Shown: in pieces, positions 1 to 8,388 of the stretch
Layout: each line of letters begins with the position of its first letter
How positions within the stretch are numbered: the first letter of the stretch is position 1
Source of the DNA: Streptomyces sp. CB02923
Lineage (GTDB): Bacteria; Actinomycetota; Actinomycetes; Streptomycetales; Streptomycetaceae
Direction: 5' to 3'
Length of the DNA stretch: 64,000 bases
Assembly (NCBI RefSeq): GCF_001905005.1
Contig: NZ_LWKZ01000001.1
Location: forward strand, 1,119,775 to 1,183,774
Notes under the pieces: generated by a model
The model's database searches: none
The model's input: the letters and a program-made list of their open reading frames with translations, nothing else
What the model was told of the DNA's origin: nothing
Made by a program: the position numbers and the translations under genes

Positions 1-600
1 GCCGTCCTTGGTCTTCACCAGCGGGTTCACCTCGACGAGGAGCGCGTCCTCGGCGACGAAGGTGTTCCACAGGGTCACCATGGCCTCGGCGACACCCTCG
101 GCCACCTCGGCCGGGAACTTCGCCTGGGCCACGATCTCGCGGGCCTTCTCGATGTCCACGCCTTCGACGGCGTTGACCGGGACCTTCGCGAGGGCCTCGG
201 GGGTCTTCTCCGCGACCTCCTCGATGTCCATGCCGCCCTGCACCGAGGCCATGGCCAGGAAGGTGCGGTTGGTGCGGTCGAGGAGGTACGAGACGTAGTA
301 CTCCGCCTCGATCTCCGGGGACAGCTCGGCGATCATCACCTTGTGGACCGTGTGGCCCTTGATGTCCATGCCGAGGATGTCCGTCGCGCGGGCGACGGCC
401 TCGTCCGGGGTCGCGGCCAGCTTCACGCCGCCGGCCTTGCCGCGGCCGCCGACCTTCACCTGCGCCTTGACGACGGACTTGCCGCCGAGGCGCTCGGTCG
501 CCGCGCGTGCCCCCTCAGGCGTGTCGATGACTTCACCGGCCAGCACCGGTACACCGTGCTTGGCGAAGAGGTCCCTCGCCTGGTACTCGAACAGGTCCAC
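1..600 (-). CDS. sucC: Succinyl-CoA ligase (ADP-forming) beta subunit, N-terminal 200 residues
   Basis: Beta subunit of the TCA-cycle enzyme that converts succinyl-CoA to succinate with substrate-level phosphorylation; it works with the alpha subunit SucD, which normally lies directly downstream and here falls outside the window. The start is GTG at 600 ([12 protein letters not shown]), preceded by AAGGGA. The N-terminal ATP-grasp region is recognisable: [16 protein letters not shown] near residues 45-60 and the VNPLV segment at the window edge. The gene is cut by the window edge and not truncated biologically. A 418-bp leader separates it from the next gene upstream. Confidence 0.96.
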   Translation of the reverse strand, partial: MDLFEYQARDLFAKHGVPVLAGEVIDTPEGARAATERLGGKSVVKAQVKVGGRGKAGGVKLAATPDEAVARATDILGMDIKGHTVHKVMIAELSPEIEAEYYVSYLLDRTNRTFLAMASVQGGMDIEEVAEKTPEALAKVPVNAVEGVDIEKAREIVAQAKFPAEVAEGVAEAMVTLWNTFVAEDALLVEVNPLVKTKDG

Positions 601-1018
601 GCGCGTCCGTCCCTTGTCTACTCAGAATCGCCGTAGTGATCGCGGTTCGTTGTCTGCATGGGCGTGCCGCGAAGGGCAACGTGACTGCGCTGTCACTGAG
701 GGATGCGTACACGGTGACCGGTACGCGGCATGTCCGTCTCGCAGGTTATCCCCGCAGGACCGGGCTCCCTAAATCGCAGATCACACTGCGGCGGTGATAA
801 CAGTCACAGAGACGGTGGTCACACATCACACAGGGGTACCACCGGCGCCCGGCAGACGGCCCACGCCCCGCCCGCCCTCGGACACAGCGCGAAGCCGGGC
901 GGCCCCTCCCACGGGAAGCCACCCGGCTGTCTCACTCACTGTCCGCCCGGCGGATGGCCGGCGTTACGGGCGTACGGACACCACCCTGCGCGTACGCCGC
1001 CGACCCCGCACGGAACGG
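601..1018. promoter_or_regulatory. sucC upstream region with two CRP-like palindromes
   Basis: This 418-bp gap carries no convincing gene. It holds two palindromes of CRP/FNR type: GTGAC-TGCGCT-GTCAC at 681-696, and GTGA-TAACAG-TCAC at 794-807, the latter with the exact GTGA-N6-TCAC spacing of CRP operators. Both lie upstream of the sucC start and downstream of the 1019-1600 gene. That they bind a CRP-type protein is inference. Confidence 0.4.
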
Positions 1019-1600
1019 TCAGACGCCCTGAACCGGCAGGGCCGGGAAGCCCTGGACGCCCGGGACGCCCGGGACGCCCAGGAGGACCGGCAGCGCCGGA
1101 ATGTTGGCGGCGTTGGTCAGGTCGGTCGACACGGCGGGTACGGCGGGTACGGCGGGTACGGCGGGTACGGCCGGGTCGACGACCGGGCGGGTGGTGGCCA
1201 GGGCGCGCTGAGCAGTACCGGTCAGGCGGCCGGTGACCTTGCCGGGGTCTGCGGTCTTGCTGAGGTCGGTGACCTTACCCAGGTCGGCGACCTTGCCCAG
1301 GTCGGCCGTCTTGCCGAGGTCGGTGGCCGCAGGCGCCTCCGGGATGGTGGGCAGCTTCGGGGTAGCGGGCACCTCCGGGGTGGCGGGCAGCTTCGGGGTG
1401 GCGGGCAGGTCCTGGGTGTGTACGTCGCCACCGGTGACCCCGGCGACCTGACCGGCCACACCGTCCACGGTCTTCTTCGCGGCGGCGGGCAGGTCGGCGG
1501 TGCCGGGCAGGTCGGCCGCGTTGGCGGCGACGGAGCCGAGGGCCCACAGACCGGAAGCGGCGGCGGCTACGACGATGGAACGACGGATGTGCGTACGCAT
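1019..1600 (-). CDS. Small secreted repeat protein, function unknown
   Basis: A 193-residue protein with an N-terminal signal peptide (RRSIVVAAAASGLWALGSVAANAA, cleavage near residue 29). The mature part is almost entirely low-complexity repeats: LPATPKLPATPEVPATPKLP near residues 65-85, a heptad-like DLGKVADLGKV run near 92-120, and VPAVPAVPAV near 150-160, encoded by tandem 9-bp DNA repeats at about 1135-1170. There are no cysteines, no catalytic motif and no sortase signal. GAAGGACG upstream supports the ATG at 1600. Such proteins occur as surface or spore-wall-associated proteins in Streptomyces, but nothing here identifies its role. Confidence 0.75.
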   Translation of the reverse strand: MRTHIRRSIVVAAAASGLWALGSVAANAADLPGTADLPAAAKKTVDGVAGQVAGVTGGDVHTQDLPATPKLPATPEVPATPKLPTIPEAPAATDLGKTADLGKVADLGKVTDLSKTADPGKVTGRLTGTAQRALATTRPVVDPAVPAVPAVPAVPAVSTDLTNAANIPALPVLLGVPGVPGVQGFPALPVQGV

Positions 1601-1740
1601 GATGATGAAACGTCCTTCGAATTCATGGGGTTCGACGGGCAGACCTGTTCCGCCCCCGCGCGGCAGGTCCTGAGCAGTCCTGCGCAGACGCGTCGTCTGC
1701 GGACGGGGATGTTCAGACGCCGGAGGTCTGAAGGTCTGCC

Positions 1741-2679
1741 CTAGCCCGGGAATTCGAGGATCTCGGCGGCACGCCGCCGCGTGGGCGGCTCGGCCGCCGC
1801 GAGGACGCCTCCGGGCACCAGCCCGAAGTGCGCGGATCCCGCCGGTACGGCAGCGAACTGGTCCCCGTTACGGGGGCCGTGGCCGTCACCGGCGGTATGC
1901 GAGGCCGACGATATAAGCCCCTGCGGGAACTGACCGGGGAGGGCCGGCAGGCTTCCATGGCCCTGACCCTGACCCTGACCCTGACCCGACTGATGTTCCG
2001 ACGCCGAACCGGCGCTCTGTGCGCTCCGCGTCGACACGTCAAGGTGATCGCGCAAGCCCGTCGAACTGGGCTTGCCAAGCGTCGAGTTGAGGCCACCGAC
2101 GACCATCTCGCCATCGGCACCGGCATGCTGCTGACCGGCACCGCGCTGCGGCCCGGAGCCCCGGCCCGGCTGCTCGCCGCGCCCGTCGCCGTGCCCGTTG
2201 TCGGCGTCGTCACCATCGTCCGTACCGGGAAGACGACCGGGAAGCTCTACGGGCAGCGCCCCCGCGTCCCCGGCCCGGCGCACGTCGCGCACCACATCCC
2301 GTACCGGTGCGGTGACCGGCTCGGTGACCGGCTCGGCGGCCTGCCCAGCGGCCGGTACGGTCCGCTCGGCAACGGGACGCACGGCCTTGCCGACGACCGG
2401 TGTCCCGGCCATCGTGTCCGCGTCCGGCCCTCCGCCGCGCTTCAGTTCCCGCCCGGCCCCGGCCGCTGATGCCTTGACGGACGTCTGCGGAACCGCCGAT
2501 GACGACGCCCCGAGCTGCTGCTCCACGCCCACCGGGCCGTCCACCGCATGCGCACCGCCACCGAACGCGAACCCCAGCGCCACGAACCCCGCCAGGAACA
2601 GCCCCGCCAGCAGCACACGGCGCACCGCCACGGTGCGCGGAAGGCGCACAGCGACAGACGGGACCGGCACAGCGGACAC
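1741..2679 (-). CDS. Exported low-complexity protein, function unknown
   Basis: A protein of about 312 residues starting at GTG 2679, chosen because GAAGGG sits 7 nt upstream. Upstream in-frame sequence lacks a comparable site. A hydrophobic export segment follows (RVLLAGLFLAGFVALGFAFGG, about residues 20-40, ending AHAVD). The remainder is hydrophilic and disordered-looking, with acidic DGDDADNGHGDGR, a GQGQGQGQG tract encoded by CCCTGA repeats at 1960-1986, and no recognisable domain. It shares strand and style with the 1019-1600 gene, and the two may be a pair of envelope proteins. The minus-strand frame stays open far upstream, but that part overlaps the VWA gene and is not real. Confidence 0.65.
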   Translation of the reverse strand: MSAVPVPSVAVRLPRTVAVRRVLLAGLFLAGFVALGFAFGGGAHAVDGPVGVEQQLGASSSAVPQTSVKASAAGAGRELKRGGGPDADTMAGTPVVGKAVRPVAERTVPAAGQAAEPVTEPVTAPVRDVVRDVRRAGDAGALPVELPGRLPGTDDGDDADNGHGDGRGEQPGRGSGPQRGAGQQHAGADGEMVVGGLNSTLGKPSSTGLRDHLDVSTRSAQSAGSASEHQSGQGQGQGQGHGSLPALPGQFPQGLISSASHTAGDGHGPRNGDQFAAVPAGSAHFGLVPGGVLAAAEPPTRRRAAEILEFPG

Positions 2680-2981
2680 GGGCAAACCCTTCGCAGCAGT
2701 GAAGGGGCGTGAAACCCCGACAGGAACAGATGGAGCGAAATGGATCAGACGGAACGGATGAGAACGGGTGGCAGACGCAGCCGACCGGAACGGTGACCGT
2801 GGCACGAAAGCACCGAGGCAAGCACCAAGGCACGAATCCGAGGGCCTTCCGGCCTCGGACACCGGCGTCACGCGCATCGCGGTGATCGATCGGTGATTGA
2901 GCGGTGATCGAGCGGTGATCGATCGGTGCGCTGATCCTTGCACGACAGGCCAGGGGCCACGCAAGCCCCCCGAGGCTCTCG
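2680..2981. other. 302-bp spacer between exported protein and VWA gene
   Basis: No gene is seen. The spacer contains the 11-bp tandem repeat array described separately (2881-2924) and should hold the promoter of the 1741-2679 gene. Confidence 0.6.
2881..2924. repeat. Four tandem 11-bp units, GGTGATCGATC type
   Basis: Four head-to-tail 11-bp units: GGTGATCGATC, GGTGATTGAGC, GGTGATCGAGC, GGTGATCGATC. They differ at one to three positions and are followed by a partial fifth unit. The period is close to one helical turn, so the units would present the same face of the DNA. They lie upstream of the exported-protein gene at 1741-2679. Confidence 0.8.
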
Positions 2982-4142
2982 TTACCGTTGCTCCGTCATG
3001 TCCGGTATCGGCAGCGGCCGCTTCTCGATCGCGGCCGCCATCACCTCCGGGAAGAGGTCCGGCGTACAGGCGAACGCCGGTGCGCCGAGGGCCGCGAGAG
3101 CCGCCGCGTGCTCCCGGTCGTAGGCGGGCGCCCCCTCGTCCGACAGCGCAAGCAGCGTCACGAACTGCACCCCGGCCGCCTTCATCGCCGCGACGCGTTT
3201 GAGCATCTCGTCGCGTATGCCGCCTTCGTAGAGGTCGCTGATCAGCACGACGACGGTGTCCGCCGGCCGGGTGATCTGCGACTGGCAGTAGGCGAGCGCA
3301 CGGTTGATGTCCGTACCGCCGCCCAGCTGGGTGCCGAAGAGTACGTCCACCGGGTCGTCGAGCTCGTCCGTCAGGTCGACCACCGCGGTGTCGAAGACGA
3401 CGAGCCGGGTCGCGATGGCCCGCATGGAGGCGAGCACCGCGCCGAACACGGAGGCGTAGACGACGGAGGCGGCCATCGACCCGGACTGGTCGATGCACAG
3501 CACCACGTCCTTCTTCACCGACTGTGCGGCCCGCCCGTAGCCGACCAGCCGCTCGGGGACGACCGTGCGGTGTTCCGGCAGGTAGTTCTTGAGGTTCGCG
3601 CGGATCGTACGGTCCCAGTCGATGTCCCGGTGCCGGGGGCGGCTGATGCGCGCCGAGCGGTCCAGGGCGCCGCTCAGCGTGGCGCGCGTGCGCGTCGACA
3701 GCCGTTTCTCCAGCTGCTCGACGACCTTGCGCACCACGGCCCGCGCGGTCTCCTTCGTCGTCTCCGGCATGACCTTGTTGAGCGAGAGGAGGGTCCCCAC
3801 CAGGTGGACGTCGGCTTCGACGGCCTCCAGCATCTCCGGCTCCAGCAGCAGCGCGGACAGGCCGAGCCGTTCGATCGCGTCGCGCTGCATGACCTGGACG
3901 ACGGAAGTGGGGAAGTACGTACGGATGTCGCCCAGCCAGCGGGCCACGTTCGGCGCCGAGGCGCCCAGACCTGCCGTGCGCGATCCCCCGCTGCCGGCCC
4001 CGTCCGGCCGGCGGCCGTAGAGCGAGCTGAGCGCCCCGTCCATGGCGGCGTCCTGCCCCCGCAGCTCGCAGCCGGTCCCGTCGGCACCGTCCCCTCCCAG
4101 CACCAGCCGCCACCGCCGCAGCCGTTCCTGCGCCTCACTCAT
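2982..4142 (-). CDS. VWA-domain protein, CoxE/ViaA-like partner of MoxR ATPase
   Basis: A 386-residue protein with a helical N-terminal region (1-205) and a C-terminal von Willebrand A domain. The metal-binding MIDAS is intact: DxSxS as D218-Q-S220-G-S222, T277 in GGGTDIN, and D303 in LISDLYEGG. VWA proteins of this layout pair with MoxR-type AAA+ ATPases (RavA-ViaA, CbbQ-CbbO are the known examples) and are thought to deliver clients for remodelling. Its ATG overlaps the stop of the DUF5682 gene by 4 nt, and that gene in turn overlaps the MoxR gene, so the three are one translationally coupled operon. The actual client is unknown. Confidence 0.88.
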   Translation of the reverse strand: MSEAQERLRRWRLVLGGDGADGTGCELRGQDAAMDGALSSLYGRRPDGAGSGGSRTAGLGASAPNVARWLGDIRTYFPTSVVQVMQRDAIERLGLSALLLEPEMLEAVEADVHLVGTLLSLNKVMPETTKETARAVVRKVVEQLEKRLSTRTRATLSGALDRSARISRPRHRDIDWDRTIRANLKNYLPEHRTVVPERLVGYGRAAQSVKKDVVLCIDQSGSMAASVVYASVFGAVLASMRAIATRLVVFDTAVVDLTDELDDPVDVLFGTQLGGGTDINRALAYCQSQITRPADTVVVLISDLYEGGIRDEMLKRVAAMKAAGVQFVTLLALSDEGAPAYDREHAAALAALGAPAFACTPDLFPEVMAAAIEKRPLPIPDMTEQR

Positions 4143-6985
4143 CCGGCCACCCCCGTCATCCGTTCCCCCGGCCCCTCGCCACGCTGCCCTCCACCAAGCA
4201 GCTCCCCACCACGCTGTCCCGCATCGCTCACACCGTCCGTGCGGTCCATGTCACCCACGTCACCCATGCCACCCGTTCGGTCCATGCCACCCGTACGGTC
4301 CACGTCACCCATTCGGCCCATGTCACCCGAACGGTCCACCGGCATGCCCTCCGACATGCCTTCCTGGAGCCCCAGCAGAACGCGCAGGGTCGGCAGCACG
4401 GCCGCTGCCCGGTCACGGTCCAGGCCGGGCCCGAAGCCCGGTATCGCCGCTTCCTGGCCGCCGTGGCCCGCGCCCTGCCCCGCACCCTGCCCCGCGGCGG
4501 AACCGCCGGCCCCGGCCGTCGTACCGCGGCGTATCAACTCACCCAGCGTGCGCCGCACTCCGGCTTCGTACTCCGCGAAGGTCCGGCGCAGCAGCGGGAG
4601 TACGTCCGTGAACGCGTCCGCCGGTACATGTGCCAGCCATCCGTCCACCAGGGCGAGCAGCCTCTCGTCATGCACCAGCAGCAGTCCCCCGGAGTCACCA
4701 CCGGCGAACCCCTCGATCCAGCCCGCCGCCTCGGCCGGCGGCGTCCCCGGGGACAGGGCCAGCCCCATCAGCCGTTCCGCGTCCCCCGCGGTCAGCCGCC
4801 CGTCGTCGAGCAGCAGCCGGACCGCACGCCCCCGCAGCAGACCGGGCACCGTCTCCCGTCCGGCCAGCTTCCGCAGCACCACCGCCCAGCGCTCCCGCAG
4901 CCCCCCGCCCCGGGCCGCGATGTCGGCCCCGACCACGCTTTCGGCCCCGGCCGCGATGTCGGGCCCGGCCGCGATGTCAGACCCGGCTGCGCTGTCGGGC
5001 CCGGCTGCCGGAGTGCTCGTCGGGCCCTCGTCCAGGAGGGCGACCGCGTGGTGGGCCGCGTCCAGGTGCTGGCGCATGTCCGCGGCGCCGTCCGCGTCCA
5101 GGCCCGTGCAGGCCGGCGGCAGGCCGACGAGGACGCGCTCGGCCAGTCCGGTGGCCACCTCGCCGAGTGCGGCGGCGTCCGTGCCGCGTACGTCGCCGTA
5201 ACGGACCGAACGCACCAGCGCGGGCAGCGCCTGGGCGAGATGCCCCACGTCCGCGTCCAGTGCGGCCCGGTCCGTGAGCACCCGCATGACCACGGGCAGG
5301 GCGCCGGGGAGCCCGGCGAGCAGACAGCGCTCGGCCAGTGCCGTGACGTCCGCGAGGGCCGAGGTGCCCAGCGCGTCGGACTCCGCCTTGGCGGTCGCGG
5401 CCGCTTCGACCGTCGTGCCCCAGATGCCGGCTTCCGCGGCCCGCACGGACAGCTCGGGCTCCCACCGGAGCCGCCAGCTCTCCCGGAACGTGCCGGTGCT
5501 CGAACGTGTCCGTACGGGTTCGCCCCACGCCACACCGAGCAGCCGCAGCCGGTGCAGCAGCCGGCTGCGTCCGGCGTCCGTCTCCTTGCGGAGGTCGAGC
5601 TCCAGTTCGCGCTCCGCCGCCTCCGGTTTGAGGCGCAGGGACCGCTGGCTACGGGTGATGTCCCGCTGGAGCGGCACCGCCGGGGCGCTGTCCGGCACCT
5701 CCCCCAGTACGTCGCCCACCACCAGGCGGTCGTGGATCAGGGCGGACGGCGCGTCGGACCCGTCGCCGAGCACCGCGCGCACCGCGTCACCGGCCTCGGC
5801 CAGTCCGGCCAGCGGGCGGCCGCGCATCGCGGCCAGCGCCTCGGCGAGCCGTACGGCCTCGATGACGTGGGCGGAGGAGACGGCGTAGTCCTCCTCGCGC
5901 AGCAGCCCGGCGACCTTGGTCATCCAGCGTTCGACGGGGCGGTCGGGCGCGCTGAAGAGATGGCCGTACCAGCCGGGCGAGGAGATGCCAGCGCCGTATC
6001 CGCTGCGGCGCGAGAGCCTGCGGTGGGTCCATGGGACCCACGTCACCTCGGGCTTCACCTTCGGCAGGCCCTTGAGCAGCTGCCGGTCGGCGGTCACGGT
6101 CGTGCGCCGGGCCAGCGCCGGAACGTGCCACGCCCCGCACACCACGGCGATGCCGTCCCCGAACTCCCGGCGCGCCTCACGCAACCGGAGCCGCATATGG
6201 GCCTCGCGCACCAGGTCGCGGTCGTGCCCGCCGACGCCGTACGCCTCGCGCAGCGCCCCCATCGCCTCGGCCAGCGCCTCGAACGGCGCGAGCGGATCGG
6301 AGAGCGGGTCGGAGAGTGGTCCGACGAGCGGATCGACGCCCGCCGCACTCCCGCCCCCGTTCCCCCTCCCGTTCCCGGCCTCGCTGCCGTTTCCGCTCCC
6401 GGCCCCGCCCCCGTTCCCCCTTCCGTGGGCGCGGTGCTCGATCACGTCCTCCCACCAGCGCTCCGGATCGTCGTACCCGGCGGTTTCGGCGAGCACCGCC
6501 ACGGGATCGATACGCACCTCCGCCGCCCGGTCGGCGCCGGGCGTACTGCCGGGAGCCGTTGGCCCGTCGGGAGCCGTCGTCCCTTCGGGAGCCGTTGGCC
6601 CGTCGGGAGCCGTCGTCCCTTCGGGAACCGCCGCGTCCTCACCCTCCCCGCCGAGTGCCAGGGAGTGCGCGGCGGGCAGGTCGATGAAGCGCACCGGTAC
6701 GTCGCGGGCCAGCGCCCACCGGATCGCCACCCACTCCGGGGAGAACTCCGCCAGCGGCCAGAACGCGGCCCGCCCCGGGTCGGCGGGGACGTGGGCGAGC
6801 AGCGCGACCGGCGGCCGCATCGCCGCGTCGGCGGCCAGGGCCACCAACGCGTCCGCCTCCGGCGGCCCTTCGATCAGCAGGGCGCGCGGCTCGTGGTGCT
6901 CCAGGGCCGCCCGGACCGCCCGCGCCGAGCCCGGTCCGTGGTGCCGCACCCCCAGCAGCAGCGGCTGGTCCGCACGGGCGTTCAT
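4139..6985 (-). CDS. DUF5682 family protein
   Basis: A 948-residue protein of the DUF5682 type. Near the N-terminus it has GVRHHGPGSAR (about 12-22) followed by LLIEGPPEAD (about 36-45); this H...G...E-G-P spacing resembles TraB/TIKI and EreA-ChaN-like hydrolases, which is my inference. A second conserved-looking block (CGAWHVPAL, KVKPEVTWVPWTHRRL, near 285-325) follows. Three low-complexity inserts look dispensable: TAPDG/TAPEG repeats (DNA about 6540-6630), a Gly/Asn/Ser tract (about 6340-6420) and DRTGGM repeats at the C-terminus (about 4215-4330). It is coupled by ATGA overlaps to the VWA gene downstream and the MoxR gene upstream. It is cytoplasmic, with no signal peptide. Confidence 0.85.
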   Translation of the reverse strand: MNARADQPLLLGVRHHGPGSARAVRAALEHHEPRALLIEGPPEADALVALAADAAMRPPVALLAHVPADPGRAAFWPLAEFSPEWVAIRWALARDVPVRFIDLPAAHSLALGGEGEDAAVPEGTTAPDGPTAPEGTTAPDGPTAPGSTPGADRAAEVRIDPVAVLAETAGYDDPERWWEDVIEHRAHGRGNGGGAGSGNGSEAGNGRGNGGGSAAGVDPLVGPLSDPLSDPLAPFEALAEAMGALREAYGVGGHDRDLVREAHMRLRLREARREFGDGIAVVCGAWHVPALARRTTVTADRQLLKGLPKVKPEVTWVPWTHRRLSRRSGYGAGISSPGWYGHLFSAPDRPVERWMTKVAGLLREEDYAVSSAHVIEAVRLAEALAAMRGRPLAGLAEAGDAVRAVLGDGSDAPSALIHDRLVVGDVLGEVPDSAPAVPLQRDITRSQRSLRLKPEAAERELELDLRKETDAGRSRLLHRLRLLGVAWGEPVRTRSSTGTFRESWRLRWEPELSVRAAEAGIWGTTVEAAATAKAESDALGTSALADVTALAERCLLAGLPGALPVVMRVLTDRAALDADVGHLAQALPALVRSVRYGDVRGTDAAALGEVATGLAERVLVGLPPACTGLDADGAADMRQHLDAAHHAVALLDEGPTSTPAAGPDSAAGSDIAAGPDIAAGAESVVGADIAARGGGLRERWAVVLRKLAGRETVPGLLRGRAVRLLLDDGRLTAGDAERLMGLALSPGTPPAEAAGWIEGFAGGDSGGLLLVHDERLLALVDGWLAHVPADAFTDVLPLLRRTFAEYEAGVRRTLGELIRRGTTAGAGGSAAGQGAGQGAGHGGQEAAIPGFGPGLDRDRAAAVLPTLRVLLGLQEGMSEGMPVDRSGDMGRMGDVDRTGGMDRTGGMGDVGDMDRTDGVSDAGQRGGELLGGGQRGEGPGERMTGVAG

Positions 6986-8187
6986 GCGCCGGCCTCACGG
7001 CAGGCGCGGTAGAAGTCCTTCCAGCCGTCGCGCTCGCGCACCACGGTTTCCAGGTACTCCTGCCATACGACCCGGTCGGCCGCCGGGTCGCGTATCACCG
7101 CGCCGAGGATGCCCGCGGCCACGTCCCCGGACCGGAGTACGCCGTCACCGAAGTGCGCGGCCAGCGCCAGGCCGCTGGTCACCACGGAGATGGCCTCGGC
7201 CGTGGACAGCGTGCCCGACGGGGACTTGACCTTGGTGCGGCCGTCGGTGGTGACGCCGTCCCGCAGCTCCCGGAAGACCGTGACGACACGGCGGATCTCG
7301 TCCGTGCCTTCCGGGGCGGGCGGCAGGTCCAGGGAGCGGCCGAGCTGGTCGACGCGCCGGGAGACGATGTCGACCTCCTCCTCGGGCGTCGCGGGCAGCG
7401 GCAGGACGACCGTGTTGAAGCGGCGGCGCAGGGCGCTGGAGAGTTCGTTGACGCCGCGGTCGCGGTCGTTGGCCGTGGCGATCAGGTTGAAGCCGCGCAC
7501 CGCCTGGACCTCCTGGCCCAGCTCGGGGATGGGGAGCGTCTTTTCCGACAGTACGGTGATGAGCGTGTCCTGCACGTCGGCCGGGATGCGGGTCAGCTCC
7601 TCCACCCGCGCGGTCATGCCCTGGGCCATCGCCCGCATGACCGGGCTGGGCACCAGCGCGTCGCGGCTCGGGCCGTGGGCGAGCAGCTGCGCGTAGTTCC
7701 AGCCGTAGCGGATGGCTTCTTCCGGGGTGCCGGCCGTGCCCTGCACGAGCAGGGTCGAGTCGCCGCTGACGGCCGCCGCCAGGTGCTCCGACACCCAGGT
7801 CTTGGCCGTGCCGGGCACGCCGAGCAGCAGCAGCGCGCGGTCGGTCGCGAGGGTGGTCACCGCGACCTCGATGATGCGGCGCGGGCCCACGTACTTCGGC
7901 GTGATGAGCGTGCCGTCCGGCAGGCTGCCGCCGAGCAGATACGTCGCCACCGCCCAGGGCGACAGCTGCCAGCGCTCCGGCCGCGGCCGGTCGTCGGCCG
8001 CCGCCAGCGCCTTCAGCTCCTCGGCGAACGCGTCCTCCGCATGGGGACGCAGCACCTGCGCGGAATCGCCGGAGCCGGTGCTGGTAGCGGCGCCGGTATC
8101 GGTAGCAGTGTCGGTACCGGTGTCGGCGCCGGTTCCGGTTCCCGTACCGGTGCTGCCGGCGTCGCCTGCGGTGTTGTTCTCAGGCAT
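6982..8187 (-). CDS. MoxR-type AAA+ ATPase
   Basis: A 401-residue AAA+ ATPase. An N-terminal tail (about 10-40) is a GT/DT low-complexity run encoded by a GGTACCGGT-like repeat. Walker A is GVPGTAKT (123-130) and sensor 1 lies in NLIATANDRDRG. At the Walker B position I read VEELTR where MoxR proteins usually have DE followed by INR, so the first acidic residue is Glu rather than Asp. The ATG at 8187 has GAGGGGG upstream. It is the first gene of the three-gene minus-strand operon, and its promoter (8252-8274) matches the LexA-independent DNA-damage motif. It probably energises the VWA/DUF5682 partners as a chaperone-like machine. Confidence 0.88.
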   Translation of the reverse strand: MPENNTAGDAGSTGTGTGTGADTGTDTATDTGAATSTGSGDSAQVLRPHAEDAFAEELKALAAADDRPRPERWQLSPWAVATYLLGGSLPDGTLITPKYVGPRRIIEVAVTTLATDRALLLLGVPGTAKTWVSEHLAAAVSGDSTLLVQGTAGTPEEAIRYGWNYAQLLAHGPSRDALVPSPVMRAMAQGMTARVEELTRIPADVQDTLITVLSEKTLPIPELGQEVQAVRGFNLIATANDRDRGVNELSSALRRRFNTVVLPLPATPEEEVDIVSRRVDQLGRSLDLPPAPEGTDEIRRVVTVFRELRDGVTTDGRTKVKSPSGTLSTAEAISVVTSGLALAAHFGDGVLRSGDVAAGILGAVIRDPAADRVVWQEYLETVVRERDGWKDFYRACREAGA

Positions 8188-8251
8188 GGTTTCCCCCTCG
8201 TCGCAAGGTCTGCGGCCGGTACCCCGCCTCCGCCGGCCGCTTGCGTGAACA

Positions 8252-8274
8252 ACCCTGCACCACACCACTGACAA
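8252..8274 (-). promoter_or_regulatory. DNA-damage-type (RecA-NDp/PafBC) promoter of MoxR operon
   Basis: Read on the minus strand: TTGTCAGTG, then 8 nt, then CAGGGT. This matches the actinobacterial motif TTGTCRGTG-N8-TANNNT that drives LexA-independent damage induction via PafBC, apart from C for T at the first -10 base. The predicted RNA start lies about 57 nt before the ATG, consistent with a leader carrying the GAGGGGG ribosome binding site. The core is a perfect inverted copy of the element at 8359-8381. Confidence 0.7.
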
Positions 8275-8358
8275 TCACCGGAAAACCGGCCCTGACCTGC
8301 TAGTTCAGCAGCGAGGCCGATACCCGCCGGGTGGTTGCGGAGGCGGGCAGCGGGGCGA

Positions 8359-8381
8359 TTGTCAGTGGGTGCTCGTAGCGT
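8359..8381 (+). promoter_or_regulatory. DNA-damage-type (RecA-NDp/PafBC) promoter of SWIM gene
   Basis: TTGTCAGTG-N8-TAGCGT is a full match to the TTGTCRGTG-N8-TANNNT damage-promoter consensus. The -10 box ends 7 nt before the SWIM ATG, so the transcript may be leaderless or nearly so. The 12-mer GATTGTCAGTGG at 8357-8368 recurs perfectly inverted at 8265-8276, giving a divergent promoter with the same element facing each operon. Confidence 0.78.
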
Positions 8382-8388
8382 TTGGAGC

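Noticed and set aside
691..700. TGTCACTGA upstream of sucC as a damage promoter
   Set aside because: The core differs (CAC for CAG), and it is better explained as an arm of the CRP-like palindrome.
2988..5201. Long plus-strand open frame opposite the VWA and DUF5682 genes
   Set aside because: It is antisense to two genes with clear motifs, and its composition (Arg/His/Pro runs) is what high third-position G+C produces on the opposite strand.
4463..7012. Plus-strand open frame of about 850 codons opposite DUF5682
   Set aside because: No domain, Gln/Arg/His-rich and out of keeping with codon use; the minus-strand gene is the real one.
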